Assembly: GCA_900764225.1 (NCBI GenBank) | Contig: CAAFNG010000182.1 | Span: 1 to 7,014, forward strand | DNA from: Lachnospiraceae bacterium | GTDB taxonomy: Bacteria; Bacillota; Clostridia; Lachnospirales; Lachnospiraceae | Length of the DNA stretch: 7,014 bases | Direction of reading: 5' to 3' | Part shown: positions 1 to 6,193 of the stretch, in pieces | How positions within the stretch are numbered: the first letter of the stretch is position 1 | Layout of the letters: every line of letters begins with the position of its first letter | Notes under the pieces: generated by a model | Database searches by the model: none | What the model saw: only the letters and a program-made list of their open reading frames with translations | Told to the model about the DNA's origin: nothing | Position numbers and translations under genes: made by a program

Positions 1-49
1 ACGAGATTCCTCTACGTCTCGTGGGCTCGGAGATGTGTATAAGAGACAG
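1..49 (+). other. Illumina Nextera i7-side adapter (artefact)
   Basis: This is library adapter, not genome. Bases 1-7 match the end of the P7 primer, and 8-15 (TCCTCTAC) match the i7 index segment that I recall as Nextera N712. Bases 16-30 are the Read 2 adapter segment, and 31-49 are the 19-bp Tn5 mosaic end AGATGTGTATAAGAGACAG. Genomic sequence begins at base 50. The mosaic end should not be read as a natural transposon end. Confidence 0.98.
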
Positions 50-62
50 ATCTATCATAGAT
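50..62. repeat. 13-bp palindrome abutting the -35 box, possible operator
   Basis: ATCTATCATAGAT is a perfect inverted repeat with 6-bp arms around one central base. It touches the -35 hexamer of the araC-family promoter. That position suits an operator, but the first base is also the first genomic base after the adapter, so the repeat may continue outside. No known regulator is recognised from this motif. Confidence 0.3.
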
Positions 63-90
63 TGCATGGAAAAATAATATCTGCTATAAT
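62..90 (+). promoter_or_regulatory. SigmaA-type promoter of the araC-family gene
   Basis: A perfect -10 box TATAAT lies at 85-90. An upstream TG at 82-83 makes it an extended -10 element. A weak -35 box TTGCAT (3 of 6 consensus bases) sits at 62-67 with an ideal 17-nt spacer. Transcription would start near 97 and leave a leader of about 50 nt before the ATG at 149. The extended -10 can compensate for the poor -35. Confidence 0.65.
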
Positions 91-148
91 ACTGTGAGCG
101 CAGAAGTGGATTGGGAAACATTTTGGCTGCGTTTACAGGAGGCAGAGC

Positions 149-1027
149 ATGCGGTTAGAGAGAGACAACATACCCCTTGACAAAGAATTTCCTTTTCAGA
201 TATCCGAGGTAGAGCTGACACCTTTGAACAGCCGGCCGGGAGCGTATCACTGGCACAGTTATTTTGAGATCACCTGTGTTCTGGAAGGAAAGGGGAATTA
301 TTTTGTAAACGGGCAGGAATATACAATGGAAGAAGATGATATCATCATCTTCAATAATGTGGAGCCTCACGGCTGGAAACTGATCGGTGGAGATATGAAG
401 CTTCTTGTGATGATCTTTTCGCCGGAATTTGTAGCCGAGAAGCTAAGTGTCTTTGACACGGAATACCTGAAGCCGTTTGTGGAACGTGGAAGTAATTTCA
501 AGAACCGTATCGGCAGGGAGGAAGAGGTAAATCCGGAGATCCGCTCCAGTATCTGGGAAATCTACCGGGAATGGCAGCAGCGAAAAGAAGGTTATCCGCT
601 TATGATCAAGGCAAATGTGCTTCGAATTCTGACCATGCTGATCCGGGCTTATCAGGATGAGAGCAAGTCCAGCGAGATGCTTCGGGAAAAGAAGAATGCC
701 ATGAAGCGTCTGGAGCAGGCTTTTGAATATATCAATGCACATTACTGTGAGAGGATCACGCTGGAGGAGGTTGCTTCTTCGGTGTATATGAGCTCCAATT
801 ATTTTTCTTCTTATTTCCGGAAGGTGACCAGTATCAGCTTCAGTGATTACGTTACGAGAATGAGGATCAATCATGCCAGAGAGCTTCTTCGGGAGACAGA
901 CCGGAATGTGACGGAGATCGCCATGGAGTGTGGTTTTAATAACATTTCCAACTTTTACAGACTTTATAAAAAGCATGTGGGAAAACCGCCCAAGGATGGG
1001 AAACAGAAAAAAAGTAAAAATAGTTAA
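149..1027 (+). CDS. AraC-family transcriptional regulator with N-terminal cupin sensor
   Basis: This is a predicted cytoplasmic one-component regulator of 292 residues, a normal size for the family. Residues about 15-90 form a cupin-like ligand-binding domain, with the HWHSYFEI segment at 34-41 and an EPH motif at 72-74, typical of AraC proteins that sense sugars. Residues about 185-282 form the double helix-turn-helix. The first recognition unit lies around ITLEEVASSVYMSSNYFSSYF (203-223) and the second around VTEIAMECGFNNISNFYRLYKK (254-275), ending in the usual VGKPP. The start at 149 is supported by AGGAGG at 137-142, six bases upstream. The gene lies just ahead of a GH31 glycosidase, so control of sugar use is likely, but a terminator separates the two. 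The ligand is unknown. The C-terminus is lysine-rich. Family assignment is secure; the target is inference. Confidence 0.95.
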   Translation: MRLERDNIPLDKEFPFQISEVELTPLNSRPGAYHWHSYFEITCVLEGKGNYFVNGQEYTMEEDDIIIFNNVEPHGWKLIGGDMKLLVMIFSPEFVAEKLSVFDTEYLKPFVERGSNFKNRIGREEEVNPEIRSSIWEIYREWQQRKEGYPLMIKANVLRILTMLIRAYQDESKSSEMLREKKNAMKRLEQAFEYINAHYCERITLEEVASSVYMSSNYFSSYFRKVTSISFSDYVTRMRINHARELLRETDRNVTEIAMECGFNNISNFYRLYKKHVGKPPKDGKQKKSKNS

Positions 1028-1062
1028 AATTTATGAGCAGATAAGCCATAGACGAAAAACAG

Positions 1063-1116
1063 GCTTCGATGTTAGGATAAAAACAAGAAATTTTGTCCTG
1101 ATATCGGAGCTTTTTT
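1063..1116 (+). terminator. Rho-independent terminator after the araC-family gene
   Basis: The left arm 1063-1082 pairs with the right arm 1091-1110 along 20 continuous base pairs, four of them G-U, around the 8-nt loop ACAAGAAA. TTTTTT follows at 1111-1116. An A-run at 1055-1059 gives a weaker T-run on the other strand. The site lies 35 nt after the regulator's stop codon and 57 nt before the GH31 start. It should therefore separate the two transcripts, unless it acts as a conditional terminator in the GH31 leader. Confidence 0.85.
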
Positions 1117-1121
1117 GGATT

Positions 1122-1140
1122 TCGCGATGCACTCGTGATG
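1122..1140 (+). repeat. Direct repeat TCGCGATG/TCGTGATG upstream of GH31, possible operator
   Basis: TCGCGATG (1122-1129) and TCGTGATG (1133-1140) differ at one base and start 11 bp apart, about one helical turn. They lie between the terminator and the GH31 ribosome binding site. AraC-type proteins bind tandem half-sites on one DNA face, so an operator is possible. The repeat is short and could be chance. Confidence 0.25.
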
Positions 1141-1173
1141 TCCGTTTTATGGGACAGATAAGGAGAAGGGATT

Positions 1174-2100
1174 ATGGTTAAGACTGATAAACACGTACAG
1201 CTGGAAGTGGGAAAACTTACATACCGTCTGGTTCCGGTCACAGAGGAGATCATCCGTGTGATCGTGTCAGGAAAAGAGATTCAGGAAGCACAGGATTCTC
1301 TGATCATTGAAAAAAAAGAATATCCGAAGACGGATTTTTCTGTAGAAGAGACGGAAAATACGGTAACTGTAAAAACAGCGAAGGTATGGGCAGAGATGAA
1401 TACAGTATCTGGTGATATTACCTGGAAAAACCCGGATGGAAGTGAGTGGCTTTTTCAGAAGAAACCGGAACTTACCGAGACGGATGTGATCCATTATAAT
1501 ACAGGCGGTGAGAAGCCTGTGATCAATCGTGTAAAAACTGTTGATGGCGAGAGAAACTTTATCCAGAACCTGAAAGCTGAGAAGGTAAGAAGCGCATACC
1601 GTGGAAAAATGTTTTTCAGCTGGAAAGAGGATGAGGAGATCCACGGACTGGGACAGGCAGAAGAGGGAATCTATAATTACAGAGGTCATTGTCAGTATCT
1701 GTATCAGCATAATATGCGTATTCCGATGCCTGTGCTTGTTTCCACAGAGGGCTATGGAATTCTGGTAGACTGTTGTTCTCTTATGACATTTAATGATGAC
1801 CTGAAAGATTCCTATCTGTTTCTGGACACCGTAGATCAGATGGATTATTACTTCATGGGCGGCGGGACTATGGATGCGGTCATTCATGATTACCGTTATC
1901 TTACAGGTAAAGCACAGATGCTTCCGAAATGGGCTTATGGCTATGTACAGTCAAAGGAGCAGTATTACACGGCAAAAGAGCTTCTGGATATTGTACGTCA
2001 TTATCGTGAGATCGGCGTTCCGCTGGATTGCGTGGTACAGGACTGGAATACCTGGGAGCCGGGAAACTGGGGCGAGAAGATCCTGGACCAGGAACGCTAA
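1174..2100 (+). CDS. GH31 N-terminal fragment (non-catalytic by itself)
   Basis: This is the 308-residue piece before the premature TAA. Residues about 1-245 are the GH31 N-terminal beta-sandwich, including HGLGQAEEG (157-165), the typical loop that reaches the active site. Residues 250-308 begin the barrel with LPKWAYGYVQSKEQYY and VPLDCVVQDWNTWEPGNWGEK, where Asp290 would help shape the sugar-binding pocket. It ends after QER, in the second barrel unit. Both catalytic aspartates are missing, so this product alone should be inactive and probably unstable. The ribosome binding site TAAGGAG is strong, so it is likely made if the gene is transcribed. No signal peptide is visible, so the intact enzyme would be cytoplasmic and act on imported oligosaccharides. 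Confidence 0.75.
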   Translation: MVKTDKHVQLEVGKLTYRLVPVTEEIIRVIVSGKEIQEAQDSLIIEKKEYPKTDFSVEETENTVTVKTAKVWAEMNTVSGDITWKNPDGSEWLFQKKPELTETDVIHYNTGGEKPVINRVKTVDGERNFIQNLKAEKVRSAYRGKMFFSWKEDEEIHGLGQAEEGIYNYRGHCQYLYQHNMRIPMPVLVSTEGYGILVDCCSLMTFNDDLKDSYLFLDTVDQMDYYFMGGGTMDAVIHDYRYLTGKAQMLPKWAYGYVQSKEQYYTAKELLDIVRHYREIGVPLDCVVQDWNTWEPGNWGEKILDQER

Positions 2101-2118
2101 GGAGATACGAAGGAGAGT

Positions 2119-3543
2119 ATGGAAAAGATACATAAGCTGCATGCACACAGCATGGTTTCCGTATGGCCGAATATGAACGCGGGCGGAAAGAACCATACAG
2201 AATTCTTTGAGTCCGGACATTTGCTCTATGATTATGCGACTTATGATGCCTTTAATGAAGAGGCAAGAGAAATGTACTGGAAGCAGGCAAAAGAGGGACT
2301 TTTTGACCAGGGCTTTGATTCCTGGTGGTGTGATTCCACAGAGCCGTTTTCCGGTCCGGACTGGGGCGGTGCTGCGAAGAGAGAGCCATGGGAAAGATAT
2401 GAGCTTGTAGGCGGTGAGCATAAGAAATACCTGGATCCTGCAGTTGCCAATGCGTTTGCGCTGATGCATGCGAAGGGAATCTATGAGAACCAGAGAAAGA
2501 CGACCGAGGAGAAGCGTGTGCTTAATCTTACACGTTCCGGTTATGCTTCCGGTCAGAAATATTCTGCAATGCTGTGGTCCGGTGATACCTGTGCGACCTG
2601 GGATAATTTCAAGACTCAGATTGTGGAAGGCCTGAATATGGGACTCAGCGGATATCCGTACTGGACACTGGATATCGGAGCATTCTTTACAGTGGGAGAC
2701 AAGTGGCAGAACCGTGGCTGTGGCTGCAACACAGATCCGGAGCCGAAGTGGTTCTGGCAGGGCAAGTATAACGAAGGCGTGAAGGACAAGGGATACTGCG
2801 AGCTGTATACAAGATGGCTGGAGATGGGAACCTTCCTTCCGATGTTCCGTTCACATGGAACCGACACGCCGAGAGAAATCTGGAACTTCGGTGAAAAAGG
2901 AACCATGTTCTACGATGCGATCGAAAAATTTATCAAGCTTCGTTATCATCTGATGCCGTATATTTATTCTCTGGCAGGTGCTGTACATTTTAAGGATTAC
3001 ACCATCATGAGAAGTCTACTCTTTGATTTTCCGGAGGATAAGGAAGCACGTAAGGTTCAGAATGAATTTATGTTCGGACCGTCACTTCTGATCTGCGCTG
3101 TCACAGAGCCGATGTATTACGGTCCGGAGAGTACAGAACTTCAGAAAGAAAAAACATGGGAGTGCTATCTTCCGGCAGGTACGAAATGGTATGATTACTG
3201 GACAAACAAAGTATATGAAGGTGGCCAGTATGTGACTGTGGATGCACCGATCGATCAGATGCCGATCTTTGTAAAAGCAGGAAGTATCCTTCCGGTTGCG
3301 GAAGGTCTTGTATATGCTGCCCAGGAACCGGAGGAGCCGGTGAAGCTGGTTGTATATCCGGGTGCAGATGCAAGCTTTACAATTTATGAGGACGAAGGAA
3401 ATAATTATAATTTTGAAAACGGTGCTTATGCAACGACAGAGCTTACCTGGGATGATAAAACAGGAACTCTGACAGTTGGAGAGCGCAAGGGAAGCTATCC
3501 GGGAATGGAAGAGGTTTCTTATGTGACAGAGATCATAAAATAA
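2119..3543 (+). CDS. GH31 C-terminal fragment with both catalytic aspartates
   Basis: This is a 474-residue frame in the same phase as the upstream piece. It opens within the barrel at MEKIHKLHAHSMVSVWPNM. The predicted nucleophile is Asp72 in DSWWCDSTEP (codon 2332-2334) and the acid/base is Asp185 in YWTLDIGAF (codon 2671-2673). The GH31-typical LWSGD segment (152-156) and FRSHG (in LPMFRSHGTD) are present. MPIFVKAGSILP and YEDEGNNYNFENG mark the C-terminal beta domains. AAGGAG at 2110-2115 is only three bases from the ATG, so initiation here would be weak; it arises from Lys-Glu codons and is probably fortuitous. Without the N-terminal sandwich and first barrel strands, independent activity is unlikely. 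Treat this as the second half of one broken gene rather than as a separate enzyme. Confidence 0.75.
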   Translation: MEKIHKLHAHSMVSVWPNMNAGGKNHTEFFESGHLLYDYATYDAFNEEAREMYWKQAKEGLFDQGFDSWWCDSTEPFSGPDWGGAAKREPWERYELVGGEHKKYLDPAVANAFALMHAKGIYENQRKTTEEKRVLNLTRSGYASGQKYSAMLWSGDTCATWDNFKTQIVEGLNMGLSGYPYWTLDIGAFFTVGDKWQNRGCGCNTDPEPKWFWQGKYNEGVKDKGYCELYTRWLEMGTFLPMFRSHGTDTPREIWNFGEKGTMFYDAIEKFIKLRYHLMPYIYSLAGAVHFKDYTIMRSLLFDFPEDKEARKVQNEFMFGPSLLICAVTEPMYYGPESTELQKEKTWECYLPAGTKWYDYWTNKVYEGGQYVTVDAPIDQMPIFVKAGSILPVAEGLVYAAQEPEEPVKLVVYPGADASFTIYEDEGNNYNFENGAYATTELTWDDKTGTLTVGERKGSYPGMEEVSYVTEIIK

Positions 3544-3579
3544 TCAGATATTTCTGGTACAGTCAGATATAATGAAATA

Positions 3580-3654
3580 AAAAAAGACTGCCGGTGGTGC
3601 ATGAGGCGGCTGTGATAAACATACAGCCCCAGGTAACGCCAGGCAGTCTTTTTT
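3580..3654. terminator. Large two-tier hairpin, probably a bidirectional terminator
   Basis: AAAAAAGACTGCC (3580-3592) pairs perfectly with GGCAGTCTTTTTT (3642-3654). The left A-run and right T-run allow termination on either strand. The enclosed 49 nt are not a simple loop. GGCTGT (3608-3613) pairs with ACAGCC (3623-3628), and GGTG (3593-3596) can pair with CGCC (3637-3640). It lies 36 nt after the GH31 stop. Termination of GH31 is the simplest role; the inner structure is larger than that needs. Confidence 0.7.
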
Positions 3655-3658
3655 GGAC

Positions 3659-3687
3659 TATACATTGTGCCTGCTTTCGGGTATAAT
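3659..3687 (+). promoter_or_regulatory. SigmaA-type promoter of the UPF0145-helD operon
   Basis: A perfect -10 box TATAAT lies at 3682-3687. The -35 candidate TATACA (4 of 6 consensus bases) is at 3659-3664 with a 17-nt spacer. Transcription would start near 3694, giving a leader of about 50 nt. The promoter begins just after the upstream hairpin's T-run, so the operon appears insulated from GH31. Confidence 0.6.
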
Positions 3688-3698
3688 TCAGTAATAAG

Positions 3699-3716
3699 GA
3701 CAGGCAGATGTCTGTC
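3699..3716 (+). promoter_or_regulatory. 5' leader hairpin before the UPF0145 gene
   Basis: GACAGGC (3699-3705) pairs with GTCTGTC (3710-3716), seven pairs including one G-U, around the tetraloop AGAT. It would sit within about 5 nt of the predicted transcript start and 15 nt ahead of the ribosome binding site GGGAGG (3732-3737). It could stabilise the mRNA 5' end or be an operator in the DNA. No T-run follows, so it is not a terminator. Confidence 0.4.
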
Positions 3717-3745
3717 AAAACGAGAAAAAACGGGAGGATTTTACC

Positions 3746-4066
3746 ATGATCATAACAACGACGCCATCTGTAGAGGGAAGAGCAATCCGTGAATATAAGG
3801 GAATCGTATTCGGAGAAGTGATCTCCGGAGTAAACTTCATGAAAGATATCGGAGCAGGCTTCCGAAATTTCTTCGGTGGAAGAAGCGCAGGATATGAGGA
3901 AGAGCTTATGAAAGCCAGAGAAGAAGCCCTGGCTGAGATGGAGCAGCGTGCAGCTGCAATGGGAGCGAATGCTGTGATCGGTGTGGATATTGATTACGAA
4001 GTACTTGGAGCTGATAATGGCATGCTGATGGTAACGTCAAGCGGAACAGCGGTAGTGGTGGATTAA
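3746..4066 (+). CDS. UPF0145 (YbjQ-like) family protein
   Basis: This 106-residue protein matches the usual length and pattern of UPF0145, a small alpha/beta family of unknown function sometimes labelled as heavy-metal binding. Family-typical features are the opening [26 protein letters not shown] (19-31), a central helix with [19 protein letters not shown] (44-62), and [13 protein letters not shown] (73-85). It has no cysteines and no histidines, so metal binding is not supported by residues seen here. No signal peptide or membrane segment is visible; it is probably a cytoplasmic oligomer. GGGAGG at 3732-3737, eight bases upstream, supports the start. It is the first gene of an operon with the helicase, whose start is 5 nt after its stop. 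The link to that helicase's role is unknown. Confidence 0.9.
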   Translation: MIITTTPSVEGRAIREYKGIVFGEVISGVNFMKDIGAGFRNFFGGRSAGYEEELMKAREEALAEMEQRAAAMGANAVIGVDIDYEVLGADNGMLMVTSSGTAVVVD

Positions 4067-4071
4067 GGCGT

Positions 4072-6120
4072 ATGGCAGCAGTAAGAAACGGACGTAAATA
4101 CCTTTCACATGTGACGGAGACCCTGAGACACCGGATCGAACAGCTGGATGCCTCCATTCAGGCTGGACAGAAGGAAATCGAAGGCATGCACGAATATTAC
4201 TGGGAAAACTATACAGAGATGGACCAGTATGGCTATGAGAATTTTGATAACCAGCAGGCACTTCTTCATGAAATCAATGCCAGCAATGAGAAGCTTGATC
4301 TGCGCCGCAGATTCCGGAAAATGCTGGATTCTCCTTTCTTTGGAAGAGTGGATTTCTGCTATGAAGGAGAGGATGAGCCGGAGATCTTTTACATCGGGAT
4401 CGGCAACCTGGCTGAGGAAAATGGAGGCTTGCCGCTGATCTATGACTGGAGAGCTCCTGTGTCCGGACTGTTCTATGATTTTGATAAGGGACCGGCATCC
4501 TATCAGGCACCGCTGGGCGAGATTCATGGAGACATTGCGGTGAAATGGCAGTATAAGATACGTGGCGGAAAAATGCTCTACGAGTTTGAGAGCGATGTGA
4601 AGATTGATGATGAGATCTTGAAGGCGGAGCTTGGAAGCAACGGTGATGTACAGCTGAAGAATATCATCCGCACGATCCAGAAGGAACAGAATGCCATTAT
4701 CCGCAATACTTCAGACCGGATCATGGTGATCCAGGGGGCAGCAGGAAGTGGCAAGACATCCATTGCCCTGCACAGGATCGCATATCTTCTTTATCATGAC
4801 CGAAAGAATCTGAAGGCATCTTCTGTACTGGTTCTTTCTCCGAATGGAGTGTTTGCAGATTATATTTCCCATATTCTGCCGGAGCTTGGCGAGGAAAATA
4901 TCCGTGAGATGAGCTTTGATCTTTTTGCATATAAGAGATTGAAAAATACAGTTTCCGACTGCGAGGACCGGTATGATCTGATCGAGCGGCAGATCGCAGG
5001 GCTCTGCGATGAGGCACTTCTGAAAGAAAAACAGTCCAGGGATTTCCTGGACCGTATGGAAGGGTATATCGTGGAGCTTGAGGACAGCCTTATGAATTTC
5101 CGTGATGTGGAACATCGTGGCGTAGTCAAAAAAGAACAGGAGATCATTGAACTCTTTTATTTTAAATTTATGGATATTCCGCTGCTTTCCAGAATGGATG
5201 CGGTGGCTGAGTATTTTATTGACGAGATCGAAACACTGAAGGGATTTGATCTGCGGGATGATGAACGGGAAGCTGTAAAGAGCCGCTTTTACAGGATGTA
5301 TGAGACGAGAGACCTCTATGTACTGTATAACCGGTTCCTGAAGCAGGAGGGATTTCCGGCACTTCCGCAGGTGCAGTACGAAAAAAGAAAGCTGCGCTAT
5401 GAGGATGTATATCCTGTTCTGTATCTGAAATACCGGCTGGAGACCCAGCAGGAGGACAGCGGTGTGCGTCATCTGATCGTGGATGAGATGCAGGATTATT
5501 CCATGCTTCAGTATCTGATCATTCAGAAGCTTTTTAAATGCAGGATGACGATCCTTGGTGACAGAGAGCAGACCATGGATGGAGAGCAGCAGGATGTACT
5601 GACCTTCCTGCCTAAGATATTAGGAAAAGATATCCGGAAGATCGTGATGAACAAGAGTTATCGTAATACGATCGAGATCGCGTCTTATGCGAATAAGCTT
5701 GCAGGAATCATGGATGTGGAGCTTTTTGAACGTCATGGAAAACCTGTAGTGGAACGGGAATTTCCGGGGCTTGAGGAAGCTGTGGAGAGCGTATTAGGGG
5801 AACTGCATCTTGATGATTATGAGACAGCAGCCGTGATCACAAGAACTGCGGAGGAAGCAAGAGAAGTATATTATATTTTAAAGAAGAAGCTGGAAGCGGA
5901 AGGTTTTGATACGAAAGAGAGGCTTTCTCTTCTTCACAGAGACAGTACGAACTTTAAGAAAGGACTTACAGTTACTACTTTCTATATGGCCAAAGGCCTG
6001 GAGTTTGACCAGGTATTTTCTATATTTCCGAAAGAAGACAGAAGCCCGATCGTGGAACGTGCCAGATATATTGCGGCGACCAGAGCTCTGCATGAGCTTT
6101 ATATGTATGAGCTGAATTAA
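4072..6120 (+). CDS. helD: HelD-like UvrD-family helicase (RNA polymerase recycling factor)
   Basis: HelD proteins bind RNA polymerase and use ATP to release it from stalled complexes and nucleic acid. All core superfamily 1 motifs are visible in this 682-residue protein: the Q-motif around QKEQNAIIR (203-211), Walker A GAAGSGKTS (222-230, Lys228), motif II VDEMQD (470-475), motif III GDREQ (497-501), motif IV KSYRN (528-532), motif V MAKGLEFD (639-646) and motif VI AATRA (669-673). The charged helical N-terminus (about 10-85) fits the arm that enters the polymerase secondary channel. IYDWRAPVSGLFYDF (123-137) is HelD-typical. Residues about 295-440, between motifs Ia and II, fit the HelD-specific clamp insertion. 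At 682 it is somewhat shorter than the B. subtilis protein (about 770). The start has only weak GGTGG or TAAGG sites, so translation is probably coupled to the upstream gene. Confidence 0.88.
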   Translation: MAAVRNGRKYLSHVTETLRHRIEQLDASIQAGQKEIEGMHEYYWENYTEMDQYGYENFDNQQALLHEINASNEKLDLRRRFRKMLDSPFFGRVDFCYEGEDEPEIFYIGIGNLAEENGGLPLIYDWRAPVSGLFYDFDKGPASYQAPLGEIHGDIAVKWQYKIRGGKMLYEFESDVKIDDEILKAELGSNGDVQLKNIIRTIQKEQNAIIRNTSDRIMVIQGAAGSGKTSIALHRIAYLLYHDRKNLKASSVLVLSPNGVFADYISHILPELGEENIREMSFDLFAYKRLKNTVSDCEDRYDLIERQIAGLCDEALLKEKQSRDFLDRMEGYIVELEDSLMNFRDVEHRGVVKKEQEIIELFYFKFMDIPLLSRMDAVAEYFIDEIETLKGFDLRDDEREAVKSRFYRMYETRDLYVLYNRFLKQEGFPALPQVQYEKRKLRYEDVYPVLYLKYRLETQQEDSGVRHLIVDEMQDYSMLQYLIIQKLFKCRMTILGDREQTMDGEQQDVLTFLPKILGKDIRKIVMNKSYRNTIEIASYANKLAGIMDVELFERHGKPVVEREFPGLEEAVESVLGELHLDDYETAAVITRTAEEAREVYYILKKKLEAEGFDTKERLSLLHRDSTNFKKGLTVTTFYMAKGLEFDQVFSIFPKEDRSPIVERARYIAATRALHELYMYELN

Positions 6121-6132
6121 AAAAAGAAAAAT

Positions 6133-6174
6133 AAAAAAGTCATTTCAGATGAATGAAGCTGAAATGACTTTTTT
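6133..6174. terminator. Bidirectional terminator between convergent genes
   Basis: AAAAAAGTCATTTCAG (6133-6148) and CTGAAATGACTTTTTT (6159-6174) are perfect 16-bp inverted arms around a 10-nt loop. The T-run is present on both strands. The hairpin lies 12 nt after the helD stop and 19 nt beyond the stop of the minus-strand response regulator, so it should end both transcripts. Confidence 0.93.
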
Positions 6175-6193
6175 GTTTTGGTGCTCACAGGGG

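Larger units (their letters stand above)
1174..3543 (+). pseudogene. Family 31 glycoside hydrolase interrupted by an in-frame TAA
   Basis: Read through codon 309, this frame gives a continuous 789-position GH31 enzyme of normal length with no frameshift. GH31 enzymes cleave alpha-linked sugars such as alpha-glucosides and alpha-xylosides with retention. The order is an N-terminal beta-sandwich (about 1-245), a catalytic barrel (about 250-620) with predicted nucleophile Asp387 (WWCDSTEP) and acid/base Asp500 (WTLDIG), then C-terminal beta domains with the YEDEGNNYNFENG segment. The TAA at 2098-2100 sits where relatives commonly read R-Y-P/G-D, so one base change from TAC or TAT explains it. 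TAAGGAG at 1159-1165, eight bases upstream, supports the start. I see no convincing GH31 promoter. Substrate is uncertain; the layout most resembles alpha-xylosidase-like members. The gene could be a true pseudogene, a strain-level mutation or a base error. Confidence 0.8.

Noticed and set aside
31..49. Tn5 mosaic end, which could suggest a natural transposon boundary
   Set aside because: It is fused to Illumina primer and index sequence, and the matching end occurs at the other contig edge, so it is library adapter.
332..352. Inverted repeat GAAGATGAT/ATCATCTTC with a 3-nt spacer inside the araC-family gene
   Set aside because: It encodes the EEDDIIIF stretch of the cupin domain and is explained by repeated GAT/ATC codons; no T-run or regulatory setting supports it.
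1267..1887. 206-codon minus-strand reading frame opposite the GH31 gene
   Set aside because: It is antisense to clear GH31 coding sequence, with no recognisable domain.
2098..2100. Reassignment of TAA to tyrosine or another amino acid
   Set aside because: The genes ending at 1027, 3543, 4066, 6120 and 6194 all use TAA as a normal stop with terminators close behind most of them.
3580..3654. Known riboswitch in the leader of the UPF0145 gene
   Set aside because: I recognise none of the conserved cores I can recall (for example fluoride, c-di-GMP, ZTP, THF), and the likely promoter for that operon lies downstream of the structure.
3665..3670. TTGTGC as the -35 box for the TATAAT at 3682
   Set aside because: The spacer would be only 11 nt, too short for sigmaA; TATACA at 3659-3664 gives 17 nt.
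4711..5472. 253-codon minus-strand reading frame opposite helD
   Set aside because: It overlaps the conserved helicase core on the other strand and shows no family features of its own.
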